A stretch of DNA of 64,000 nt from the NCBI GenBank assembly GCA_022842065.1, contig JALHQH010000024.1, positions 1 through 64,000 on the forward strand. Direction: 5' to 3'. Every line of letters starts with the position of its first letter. Position 1 is the first letter of the stretch. The notes under the pieces were generated by a model. It was not told where the DNA came from and did not search any database. It saw nothing but the letters and a program-made list of their open reading frames with translations. Below are positions 18,701 to 25,904 of the stretch, piece by piece. This DNA is from Caldilineaceae bacterium. GTDB taxonomy: Bacteria; Chloroflexota; Anaerolineae; Caldilineales; Caldilineaceae. The position numbers were made by a program, and so were the translations under genes.

Positions 18701-19408
18701 AAGGATTTGGCAACAGCTCTCGTATTGCGCGATGGCCACACTGCGTTGGCCACGCCACCAGTAGGCGGCCATCAATTGGCGATGCGCCTCTTCATGCCAC
18801 GGTTCAAGGGCCAGTTGGCGTTGGGCATAACGCAGCACGGCCGCAGCATCACGGCGGGCAACGGCGGCCGCGGTTAGTTGACGCAGGGCATCAAAGGCTT
18901 GGAAAAAGAGCTGCTCCTGCATAATTCGACGCCACTCTTCAAAGCGCGTGCTGTCGTCCAGCGCAAAGCCGGTGAGAAAATCGCTGTGATAGCGTTCAAC
19001 CGCGCGGTGCAGCTGTTCCAAACAAGCTTCACAGGTCGCAAGCGACTGGTGAGAATGGGCCACGGTTGCGGCAATCAGTGTGCGAAAGGTCACCACATCA
19101 ATGTGCCACGCCGCCGCCGGGTTGAGGCCAATCGTCTGGCGGTCGACCAACAACCAGGGCGGATCCACGTTTTCATCACCGAGCACGCGGCGCAGTTGAT
19201 AGAGCGTCTGGCGCAGGTTCATGCGTGCATTGTCAGCATCGTGTTCCGGCCAGAGTAGCTTGGCCAACGTCGCGCGCGTGTGGTTGCCCTGCTCTACCGC
19301 CAAATAGATCAGCAAGGCGCGCCCTTTGTTACTTTCAAATGCAGTCACCGGCTCGCGGTTGCGCCAAAGCGCAAACGAACCCAACAGGGAAAGAGTATAG
19401 TTGTCCAT
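15731..19408 (-). CDS. BTAD-type activator with NB-ARC ATPase and TPR repeats, paralogue
   Basis: This protein of about 1225 residues has the same architecture as its neighbour: a winged helix (TLSLLGSFALWRNREPVTAF), a BTAD domain, a longer Ala/Pro/Gln-rich linker (~280-350) and a STAND ATPase with Walker A LGPGGIGKT and Walker B LLILDNFEQLL. TPR-type helices follow. CEACLEQLHRAVERYH and SDFLTGFALD parallel the neighbour closely, so the pair arose by tandem duplication. MDNYTLSLLG at 19408 matches the paralogue start; upstream in-frame Met codons (19411, 19468) are less likely. A 15-bp imperfect inverted repeat 47 bp upstream could be its operator. It may be co-transcribed with the following paralogue. 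Confidence 0.88.
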   Translation of the reverse strand: MDNYTLSLLGSFALWRNREPVTAFESNKGRALLIYLAVEQGNHTRATLAKLLWPEHDADNARMNLRQTLYQLRRVLGDENVDPPWLLVDRQTIGLNPAAAWHIDVVTFRTLIAATVAHSHQSLATCEACLEQLHRAVERYHSDFLTGFALDDSTRFEEWRRIMQEQLFFQAFDALRQLTAAAVARRDAAAVLRYAQRQLALEPWHEEAHRQLMAAYWWRGQRSVAIAQYESCCQILADELGAVPDEYTTALYEQIRAGAAPTTAAPAGAAATIDTSPAQAGASAFAATVATGTWSPPRDRSPQPPALGAGWRADRSYDDNGAPAQQANRQDAAAANQLPTPLTPFVGRAAELAALLAHLQQPDARLISLLGPGGIGKTRLAQQVGQIYYATVNANVFFVALAGLTDPAALAAVLATALGLNQPGVEPARALAQFLRDQQALLILDNFEQLLSGTALLVELLQAAPGVQLIVTSRERLNIPGEQLFVLEGMRYPPLTVDTVAMPVPAATGDLATLAQENSAIALFCQCAQRVAPHFQLSADTLPAVIHICQRVQGVPLALEMAAAWLEVLPLPAIADEIAQSTDFLTSHWRGIPSRQQSMRAVFDWSWQLLNQTEQQALRRLAIFQGTFTRAAAGAVTGVTLRSLAALIHKSFLQFAPQDIEGGRYQSHELLRQFATEQLNHAGETLAIGAAHSDYYLRLVVESAQQFATVTSGAAVARLQAELDNIEQAWRWAADHGHHAALAQCAYALGEFYLVAGLTAQGVQSFRYAQHALPNPLASPLEPTAPDAEMLRSTLPTLEAQFLVHQGLYDQAFVLIEALLPVSRVTGNYWAESLGQVLRAIITIRRGDYQGGQAALTATLALVRSYQQQAPALPPLIETELTAILWLAHQALLQSHYDEAYARFHEGLALAQRWGLRRSELSFLLNLASLASARRDLTTAQQLFTTALPIARTFGYRWGEASAQLELGDALLLDGAYEEAATRCQAALAIFQRINDPLKAAYSLLTLARVYSYLGDDDAAQAYFARLRPYMVRGESTDVQKYVWLGLAGADWLQGRYAAGVKAASQGLQVLSVAQTPLMRAHYLLLLAHNQLGLAQDADAALRYQEALHYYTTNHLPMLAVEAAAGLAQVALRQGVLAGALSHVETILQTMQREVRVGYDEPFRAYLTCYQVLAAAGDLRAGAVLAQGRQVLQQYADRIQNVQHRRLFLHNVSIHRTLREVVTHH

Positions 19409-19454
19409 CATCCGCAACGGTTGTACGTTCCTCATTAACATATATTTGGCACTC

Positions 19455-19614
19455 TCACACCTTACCACTTTTTACAGGGGAGGCAGTGGTAAGATGTGAC
19501 AACCGCCGATATAACCAAGGCGAAACGGTTTGCCGACCCCCTATATCCAGTAAAACATATTATACACCAAAGCGGCTAATTTTGCATTGCGATTGTATAA
19601 CAGCATAGCCGCTT
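19455..19614. promoter_or_regulatory. Inverted repeats in divergent spacer upstream of BTAD gene
   Basis: TCACACCTTACCACT (19455-19469) pairs with AGTGGTAAGATGTGA (19495-19509), with one wobble pair. AAGCGGCTA (19570-19578) pairs with TAGCCGCTT (19606-19614). Both lie in the 372-bp spacer between the divergent BTAD and ABM-like genes. They could be operators or leader hairpins. Nothing else is seen in this spacer. Confidence 0.35.
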
Positions 19615-19780
19615 GGCCAGAACGTGAACAATTTCCTCACGCTAGCAGGACTGTTCCCTCACGATTCGATAACGCTGATCTGGTAAAGTGCAGAGAACGG
19701 CGCCGTTTGCGCGTGAAGCGGTGTTAGTAGAGATAGAGGAGCTTGTTATATAGGCACGAGTCGTTACGGTCGATTGGAAA

Positions 19781-20041
19781 ATGGATCAAATTGAGGAAGC
19801 GGTCAACTTCTTTTGCAATGAAGGCGCGCCGGCCCTCAAAACGCAGCTGGGCTTTGCCAATACCCGCCGGTTGGTTGACCACGCCACCGACAAGGGGCTG
19901 ATGGTCACCATTTGGCAGGGTGAGGCCGAGCTAATGACGAGCGAAAGCAGCGGTTTTCTGAAAACGCAGTTGACAGGTCTCAGCCAGTTTTTTGCCTCAG
20001 CACCCCTGGTTGATCGCTATACGATCTATGTCAACGCATAA
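19781..20041 (+). CDS. ABM-like dimeric alpha/beta barrel protein, N-terminus possibly damaged
   Basis: This 86-residue protein reads like the antibiotic-biosynthesis-monooxygenase fold: a helix (IEEAVNFFCNEGAPALKTQL), GFANTRRLVDHATDKGLMVT, IWQGEAEL and a C-terminal strand YTIYVNA. The family's first strand appears to be encoded just upstream in the same frame (ARVVTVDWK from 19754), but an in-frame TAG sits directly before it where a start would be expected. Either translation begins at ATG 19781 and lacks strand one, or the true start was lost to mutation. The next small gene follows 16 bp later. No catalytic role can be assigned. Confidence 0.6.
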   Translation: MDQIEEAVNFFCNEGAPALKTQLGFANTRRLVDHATDKGLMVTIWQGEAELMTSESSGFLKTQLTGLSQFFASAPLVDRYTIYVNA

Positions 20042-20057
20042 GGACAAGAGACTTGAC

Positions 20058-20345
20058 ATGGCACAGTTGGAACCCACCGGCGCGCTTAGCGATCACCAGC
20101 CATCAAAAGGTGAGTATCGTTCGTTTCTAGTACGGCTTTGGCAGAGTCACACAGCAGGTGCGTGGCATGTGTCTGTTCAATCGGTCCAAACGGGAACAAC
20201 GTTACATTTTGCCGATCTGAGTGCGCTCTTTGCCTTTCTTGGCACAGAAACGGCAGACGGGCACACGGCAGATGAAGCCGGGGCAATGAATACAAAAGAT
20301 GGGCCTAGGTTGTCAAACATGCAAATGGGTGAGGGTAACAACTAG
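20058..20345 (+). CDS. Small protein typically found next to LuxR regulators
   Basis: In this 95-residue protein the core is YRSFLVRLWQSHTAGAWHVS, then VQSVQTGTTLHFADLSALFAFL. That pattern (R-LW…W-x-S-V-x-x-x-x-T-G…F-x-x-L-x-x-L-F-x-F-L) recurs in small Chloroflexota proteins encoded beside MalT-type regulators, as I recall; no function is established. ATG 20058 is preferred over the upstream in-frame start at 19992, which would overlap the ABM-like gene. A hairpin (CACTGCGC at 20354-20361 with GCGCAGTG at 20374-20381) follows the stop but has no T-run. Confidence 0.6.
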   Translation: MAQLEPTGALSDHQPSKGEYRSFLVRLWQSHTAGAWHVSVQSVQTGTTLHFADLSALFAFLGTETADGHTADEAGAMNTKDGPRLSNMQMGEGNN

Positions 20346-20427
20346 AGTGGTGTCACTGCGCTAGCTTTGGCTGGCGCAGTGGCGTGGACTGGTCATGGGT
20401 TAGATGCAGGCAGCCCTAGCTATGTAG

Positions 20428-20433
20428 TATAAT
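20428..20433 (+). promoter_or_regulatory. TATAAT -10 element upstream of LuxR gene
   Basis: A perfect TATAAT lies 55 bp before the chosen ATG of the LuxR gene. No good -35 box is seen 17 bp upstream, so it may be activator-dependent. Confidence 0.4.
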
Positions 20434-20488
20434 AGCATGATACGACCGGCAAAGGGTGCTGGTGGGTCTTTTCTACTTGATCGAGTCT

Positions 20489-23260
20489 ATGCCAATCTTA
20501 GCGACGAAACTGTATATCCCCCCGCCACGGCCCAAAGTTGTCCGCCGCCCGCGCCTGCTCGAGCGACTCAACGCCGGTCTGCACCGCAAACTGACTGTGA
20601 TCTCGGCACCGGCCGGCTTTGGCAAAACCACGCTAGTCAGCGCATGGGTCGCCGGCATGGGTGGGGTAGCCTGGTTGTCGCTCGACGCTGGGGATGGGGA
20701 TCTGGTCCGCTTGCTGACCCACCTCATCGCGGCTTTGCAGACGCTTGCGCCGAATTTTGGAACAAGCGTAGTAGCGATGCTCCAATCCACACAGCCACCG
20801 CGAGCAGCAGCTGAGATCGACGCGCTCCTGACGCCACTGATCAATGAGCTGACCACGCTCCCCGATCCTATTCTCCTCGTCCTGGACGACTACCATTTGC
20901 TTGATGCCGCCCCCAAAGGGTTCCCGCCGCCGGGCACAATCGACCATGCCCTTACCTTTCTGATCGAACATCTGCCGCCGCAACTGCACCTGATCATCAC
21001 CACGCGCGAGGATCCACAACTACCATTGGCGCGGCTACGCGCCCAGGGTCAACTGACCGAATTGCGCGCCGCCGACTTGCGCTTTACCGCCACCGAAGCC
21101 GCCGACTTTCTCAATCAGGTCATGGATCTGCATCTCGCCGCGGCCGACATCGCCATCCTGGAAGCGCGCACCGAAGGTTGGATTGCTGGCCTGCAATTAG
21201 CAGCGCTCTCCCTGGAGGGGCAGCAGGATATGGCCGGATTCATTCGCGCCTTCGCAGGCGACCATCGCTACATCGTGGACTATTTGGTTGAAGAGGTCTT
21301 GCAGCGTCAACCCGCGCCGGTGCGCAGCTTTCTCCTCCAGACCGCCATTCTCGACCGGCTGAGTGGCGATCTATGTGATGCCGTCACCGACCAACAAGGT
21401 GGCAGTGTGCGGTTGGAAGCGCTACAGCGCGGCAACTATTTTGTCGTGCCACTGGATGACAAGCGCCACTGGTATCGCTATCACCATCTCTTTGCCGATG
21501 TGCTCGCGGCCCATCTGCGGGCGGAACAGCCTGGCCAGATCGCCACGCTCCATCGGCGTGCGAGTGCGTGGTATGAGCAACAGGGTTCAGTGGACGATGC
21601 GATCCGCCATGCGCTCGCTGCCGCGGATTTCGCACACGCCGCAGCTTTGGTTGAGCTGGCATTACCAACGCTGCGCCAGCGTAGAGAGGAGGCCGTAACA
21701 TTGGGCTGGCTAAAGGCGCTGCCCGACGATCTGATCCAGTGCCGGCCCGTGTTGAGCGTTGGCTATGGCTGGGCGTTACTCGCTAGCGGCCAGCTGGCGT
21801 CCGTTGAGGCTCGACTACACAGCGCCGAACGATGGCTGGCCACGGGGATGGGTGCGATCGTAGTGGACGACGAGCAATTTCACCTGCTACCAGGGATGAT
21901 CGCGGTTTTCCGTGCCGGACTCGCCTTGGCCCTAGGCGATGTAACCAACACGGTAAAATTCGCCCGACAAGCGCTCGATTTTTTCCCAGAGGAGGAGCAG
22001 CTCGGTCGTGGTTCGGCAACTGCACTCCTGGGACTTGCCTTCTGGACAAGCGGCGATCTGACGGCAGCGCGCCGGACATATGCCGATGGCATGGCGAGGG
22101 TGCAGCTGGCTGGGAACATATCTGACGTCATCAGCAGCACAATTGCCTTGGCTGATATAGGAATTACCCAAGGTCGTCTCCATGAGGCCATGAGCGCCTA
22201 TGAGCAGTCATTACAGTTGGCGACGGCGCAGCACCCAGACTTCGACGTGAGCGCGCAGTCGAACGAGGGTCCCCAGCCGATACGGGGCACGGCGGACCTG
22301 TATGTGGGCCTGAGCGAGCTATATCGTGAGCATAATGATCTGCCCGCTGCCAGCCAGCACCTGCTAAAAAGTAAGGAGCTGGGTGAGCGCACGGGGTTAC
22401 CGCAAAACCGCTCGCGGTGGCATGTCGCAATGGCGCGGATCCGGGAGGCACAAGGCGATCTGGACGGCGCACTCCAGCTAATCGACGAGGCCGAACGGTT
22501 GTACGTGAGTGACTTTTACCCCAATGTACGTCCTGTTGCGGCGCTAAAGGCCAGAGTGTGGATCGCCCAAGGGCGGTTGGCTGAAGCGCTAAGCTGGGCG
22601 CGTGTGCAGGGTCTGTCCACCCATGACGACCTCAGCTACCTGCGCGAGTTTGATCACATCACCCTGGCCAGAGTACGCTTGGCCCACTATCAGCGCGAGC
22701 GCACGGAGAGCGTCGGGCTTGCGGTAATCGAACTCCTGGCGCGTCTCCTGCAAGCAGCGGAGGCAGGTGGGCGGACAGGCAGCGTCATCGAAATCTTGAT
22801 CTTGCAAGCCCTGGCGCACCAGACGCAAGGCGACAGCCCGGCAGCGCTGGTATCGCTGACACGCGCCCTGACGCTAGCTGAACCCCAGGGTTACATCCGC
22901 CGCTTTGTGGATGAAGGCCAACCGCTGGCAGAACTGCTGCGCACCGCGTCCGCGCGCCAGATTACGCCAGACTATACCGCCAAGCTGTTGGCGGCATTTG
23001 GGGTTGAACAACCAAGCCATACAGTCCACCCACCGCTTTCCACCGCCCCAGCGGCACAGCCACTCATTGAACCCCTCAGCCAGCGTGAACTGGAAGTACT
23101 CCGCTTGTTCCAAACCGAGCTTTCTGGGCCGGAGATCGCCCAAGAACTTGTGGTCGCCTTGAGCACGGTCCGCACCCATACCAAGGGCATCTACAGTAAA
23201 CTCAACGTCAATAGTCGCCGGGCTGCTGTCAAACGGGCCGCAGAGTTAAATTTGCTCTAA
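20489..23260 (+). CDS. LuxR-family regulator of MalT type (STAND ATPase, TPR, LuxR HTH)
   Basis: This 923-residue protein begins with the typical MalT-like signature ILATKLYIPPPRPKVVRRPR. Walker A is SAPAGFGKTTL (~39-49), Walker B LLVLDDYHLLD, with TTREDPQLPLARLRAQ and ELRAADLRFT of the NB-ARC region. WYRYHHLFADVL and a TPR-like region (~350-820) follow. The C-terminal LuxR helix-turn-helix reads LSQRELEVLRLFQTELSGPE…TVRTHTKGIYSKLNV. It is an ATP-dependent activator that binds an inducer through the TPR part. ATG 20489 is chosen because homology starts at MPILATKLY; the frame extends to 20456 without support. The target is unknown. All motifs are intact. Confidence 0.93.
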   Translation: MPILATKLYIPPPRPKVVRRPRLLERLNAGLHRKLTVISAPAGFGKTTLVSAWVAGMGGVAWLSLDAGDGDLVRLLTHLIAALQTLAPNFGTSVVAMLQSTQPPRAAAEIDALLTPLINELTTLPDPILLVLDDYHLLDAAPKGFPPPGTIDHALTFLIEHLPPQLHLIITTREDPQLPLARLRAQGQLTELRAADLRFTATEAADFLNQVMDLHLAAADIAILEARTEGWIAGLQLAALSLEGQQDMAGFIRAFAGDHRYIVDYLVEEVLQRQPAPVRSFLLQTAILDRLSGDLCDAVTDQQGGSVRLEALQRGNYFVVPLDDKRHWYRYHHLFADVLAAHLRAEQPGQIATLHRRASAWYEQQGSVDDAIRHALAAADFAHAAALVELALPTLRQRREEAVTLGWLKALPDDLIQCRPVLSVGYGWALLASGQLASVEARLHSAERWLATGMGAIVVDDEQFHLLPGMIAVFRAGLALALGDVTNTVKFARQALDFFPEEEQLGRGSATALLGLAFWTSGDLTAARRTYADGMARVQLAGNISDVISSTIALADIGITQGRLHEAMSAYEQSLQLATAQHPDFDVSAQSNEGPQPIRGTADLYVGLSELYREHNDLPAASQHLLKSKELGERTGLPQNRSRWHVAMARIREAQGDLDGALQLIDEAERLYVSDFYPNVRPVAALKARVWIAQGRLAEALSWARVQGLSTHDDLSYLREFDHITLARVRLAHYQRERTESVGLAVIELLARLLQAAEAGGRTGSVIEILILQALAHQTQGDSPAALVSLTRALTLAEPQGYIRRFVDEGQPLAELLRTASARQITPDYTAKLLAAFGVEQPSHTVHPPLSTAPAAQPLIEPLSQRELEVLRLFQTELSGPEIAQELVVALSTVRTHTKGIYSKLNVNSRRAAVKRAAELNLL

Positions 23261-23333
23261 CCATGTAGAAACGCCCTTGCAGTGCCAGTGGTGTAGGCCT
23301 GTGGTACTAATGGCAACCACATCATAATTTTTG

Positions 23334-23402
23334 GGACGCGGATGAACGCGGAATTACGCGGATAAAAAGCAAATCCGCGTAATTCCGCGTTCATCCGCGT
23401 CC
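23334..23402. repeat. 30-bp-arm palindrome of the GACGCGGAT family
   Basis: Arms 23334-23363 and 23373-23402 are perfect complements around a 9-nt A-rich loop. The arm itself is built from repeated ACGCGGA blocks. A diverged relative lies at 60035-60108. It sits in the 333-bp spacer after the LuxR gene; no other feature is seen there. Confidence 0.88.
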
Positions 23403-23593
23403 TAATTTCAAAACTCCCCACCTCTCCTCACATCCATCCCACACATAATCCCCATAGCAATCCCCACATGTGGGGAAGACAGCTCCCCACCTTCATCGGT
23501 ATATTGATGGCGAAGCAAAACACAAACGCGACGAAGTAAAGCGTGATTCATAGAGAGCTTCAGCCATAGGGAGGAAAATGCACGAGGCACAGC

Positions 23594-23866
23594 ATGAGTG
23601 AAAGACGCGCATCACCCGAGGAGCACGACGAGCCTGGCCTCACCGAAATTCGCATCAAAGGCCACCTGGACCACCGGTGGGCCGACTGGTTTGACGGCCT
23701 GACCATCACATTAGAAGAGAACGGCGATACCTTGTTAACTGGCCCAGTGGTGGATCAGGCTGCGTTACATAGTTTGCTGCGGAAAGTACGTGATCTCGGC
23801 CTGCCCTTGGTCGCCGTCACCTACATTGAACCCAAACCAGCCGATGGGCCGGCGGTCAACCCTTAA
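23594..23866 (+). CDS. Small conserved protein (GHLD-RWADWFDG family)
   Basis: This 90-residue protein has a core (IRIKGHLDHRWADWFDG, LTITLEENGDTLLTGPVVDQ, LHSLLRKVRDLGLPLVAV) that is strongly conserved among small proteins of Chloroflexota and cyanobacteria, from memory of the family. No enzymatic role is known to me. The compact alternation of strand, strand and helix suggests a ferredoxin-like or ACT-like single domain. ATG 23594 is well placed after an A-rich leader with GGAGG at 23570-23574. It stands alone upstream of the membrane-protein patchwork. Confidence 0.8.
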   Translation: MSERRASPEEHDEPGLTEIRIKGHLDHRWADWFDGLTITLEENGDTLLTGPVVDQAALHSLLRKVRDLGLPLVAVTYIEPKPADGPAVNP

Positions 23867-23989
23867 AGCTGATCCTCATTGTTCCGAAAAAGCGACAAAC
23901 CCATGACTTCTACCCGGCAGAGCATAACCAGTAAAGGAAACAAACCCATGAATACCAATCGTCAGATCACAGCCATTAAGGAGAACAAA

Positions 23990-24682
23990 ATGAAAATCAC
24001 AACCGCAAACCTCATTCGTTGGTCAGGCTTATCCGCAATGGCGGCCGGGATCATTTTCGCAGGCATTCAGCCGATCCACCCCCCCGATGTGCTGGCGTCC
24101 GTCAACACTAGCCTATTCATCATCCTTACCTCGCTGAAGACGGTCATGTGCATCTTTGGCCTGTTCGGCATTGCCGGGCTCTACGCCCGGCAAGTGGAGG
24201 AGAGTGGTTGGCTGGGTCTGGCCGGCTATCTCCTGTTAACCATCTTCTATACCGTCCAAATGTGCTTTGCCTTTGCCGAACCGCTGATTTTGCCGCTGTT
24301 AACGACCGTAGCACCGACGTTTGTGGAGAGCGTCTTAGGGCTGGCTAGTGGGGCTGGCGGCCCGATGAACCTTGGCACCCTCGCCGTGGTCTATCAGATT
24401 TTACCGGTATTGTATTTGCTCGGCCTCTTGCTCTTTGGCATCGCCATCTTCCGCGCCGGCATCCTGTCGCGCTGGGCGGCCGGCCTGCTGGCCGGCTCGG
24501 GACCTTTAGCGTTCATCATGGTTGCGCTGCTGCCGCACCAGCTTGAGCGTTTTGCGGCAGTGCCGATGGGGATCGCGCTGGTCTGGCTGGGTTATACGCT
24601 CTGGGCTGAACGGCACGAGCCAGTCGCGCAACCCCTTCCTGGCAAGGTAGGCCCTCAACTCAGCCCAACCGCATCCGCGTAA
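23990..24682 (+). CDS. Polytopic membrane protein with LIRWSGLSAMAAGIIF N-terminus
   Basis: This 230-residue protein has about six hydrophobic segments (starting at ~10, 45, 75, 120, 145 and 180) and no charged catalytic motif. It belongs to a common Chloroflexota group with this N-terminal signature, of unknown function. ATG 23990 is chosen for AAGGAG at 23978-23983; two further ATG-plus-spacer units upstream (23903, 23948) look like decayed leaders. The same N-terminal signature opens the two hydrolases downstream, and a second copy of its last 43 codons lies at 24789-24920. Confidence 0.8.
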   Translation: MKITTANLIRWSGLSAMAAGIIFAGIQPIHPPDVLASVNTSLFIILTSLKTVMCIFGLFGIAGLYARQVEESGWLGLAGYLLLTIFYTVQMCFAFAEPLILPLLTTVAPTFVESVLGLASGAGGPMNLGTLAVVYQILPVLYLLGLLLFGIAIFRAGILSRWAAGLLAGSGPLAFIMVALLPHQLERFAAVPMGIALVWLGYTLWAERHEPVAQPLPGKVGPQLSPTASA

Positions 24683-24713
24683 GTGCACTGGAAACAGCAT
24701 GGCGTGGACAAGC

Positions 24714-24779
24714 TTATGGTAGGGGCGTACCCTTGCGGCCCCTAAGACGGGCGACCGCAAGGGTACGCCCTTACCATAA
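24714..24779. repeat. 25-bp-arm inverted repeat, GGGCGTACCCTTGCGG
   Basis: Arms 24714-24738 and 24755-24779 match with one mismatch. The element separates the intact membrane gene from the duplicated gene end, so it lies at the duplication junction. Confidence 0.85.
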
Positions 24780-24788
24780 CAAAATACA

Positions 24789-24920
24789 CTCGTGGCGGTG
24801 CCAGTAGGATTAGCGCTGGTCTGGCTGGGCTATGCACTCTGGTCTGAACGGCGCGAGCCAACTACGCAACCCCTTCCTGGCAAGGCAAGCGCCCAACTCC
24901 GCCAAACCACCGCCAAGTAG
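24789..24920 (+). pseudogene. Duplicated 3' end of the upstream membrane-protein gene
   Basis: The 43 codons (AVPVGLALVWLGYALW…PLPGKASAQLRQTTAK, stop TAG 24918-24920) mirror the end of the gene at 23990 (AVPMGIALVWLGYTLW…). No start or upstream part is present. It is the stump of a former tandem paralogue. Confidence 0.8.
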
Positions 24921-25067
24921 GCAGGTGAGAGTCACTGGCCACGAACTTCTACCGTAGCAAAAACGCCTTTGACCAGTGACTGTCACCTGGTCATGATCTG
25001 ACCGCCATCTTCGGAACAAGCGATGAAACGCACAACGCCCGGTATCAATCAAACCAAGGAGCCAAAC

Positions 25068-25829
25068 ATGAAAGCAAATGTTTACGATAAAGGTCGAGAC
25101 CTCGACGTGCCACAGCGCCATGTGGCAGGGAAACCTACGCCGCCGAAAGCCAAAGCGCCAGCAAGAAAAGTTATGACAGCGTGGCTCGTACCTGTTGCCC
25201 TCATCCTGCTGAGCGTCATTCCGCTTGCCGGCGGCATCTTCCGCCTAACCCAGTTAGCGGGCGGTGTGGCGATCACGCCGGAGAACGCCCGCTTCTTTGC
25301 CTCGCCGCTGCCACTGCTCGTACACATTGTCAGCGTCAGTTTGTATGCCATTCTCGGGGCCTTCCAATTCGTGCCCCGTCTCCGCCAGCGGCGCAACCGC
25401 TGGCACCGCATCGCCGGGTGGATCGTGATCCCGTGTGGTCTGGTGACGGCACTTTCGGGGCTGTGGATGACGCTATTCTATCCCTGGCCTGTGGCCGACG
25501 GGGTGATCTTATATGGCTTGCGGCTGCTCTTTGGGTCGGCGATGCTCGCCTCGATTCTGCTCGGTATCGATGCTATCCGCCGCCGGAGCTTTGCCCAACA
25601 TGGCGACTGGATGCTGCGTGGCTATGCAATTGGCATGGGCGCGGGCACGCAGGCGCTGACCCTAATGGCCGGTGAAATGATCGTCGGCCCACCGAGCATA
25701 CTCAGTCGAGCGGTTTTGATGGGTGCTGGTTGGGTCATCAACCTGGCTGTGGCGGAGTGGATCATCCGCTCCCGACGGGAACCGGTCTCCGCTGGGCGCA
25801 CCCGCACGGTAGTCGTGAGGTCAGCCTGA
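25068..25829 (+). CDS. DUF2306-type membrane protein
   Basis: In this 253-residue protein, a ~35-residue basic cytoplasmic tail precedes about five membrane segments. The signature region is FVPRLRQRRNRWHRIAGW, typical of DUF2306/YozB-like proteins, followed by two more helices and QHGDWMLRGYAIGMGAG. Function is unknown. ATG 25068 is chosen for AAGGAG at 25056-25061 rather than the ATG at 25023. A truncated, frameshifted copy of its C-terminal third lies at about 27957-28159, showing that this gene too took part in local duplication. Confidence 0.8.
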   Translation: MKANVYDKGRDLDVPQRHVAGKPTPPKAKAPARKVMTAWLVPVALILLSVIPLAGGIFRLTQLAGGVAITPENARFFASPLPLLVHIVSVSLYAILGAFQFVPRLRQRRNRWHRIAGWIVIPCGLVTALSGLWMTLFYPWPVADGVILYGLRLLFGSAMLASILLGIDAIRRRSFAQHGDWMLRGYAIGMGAGTQALTLMAGEMIVGPPSILSRAVLMGAGWVINLAVAEWIIRSRREPVSAGRTRTVVVRSA

Positions 25830-25904
25830 AGCTGCGCCGCAGCATTTCGTGTTGCGTAGGGAATATATGATTCAAGGTTGTACTTAATTTTTATAGGGAG
25901 AACG

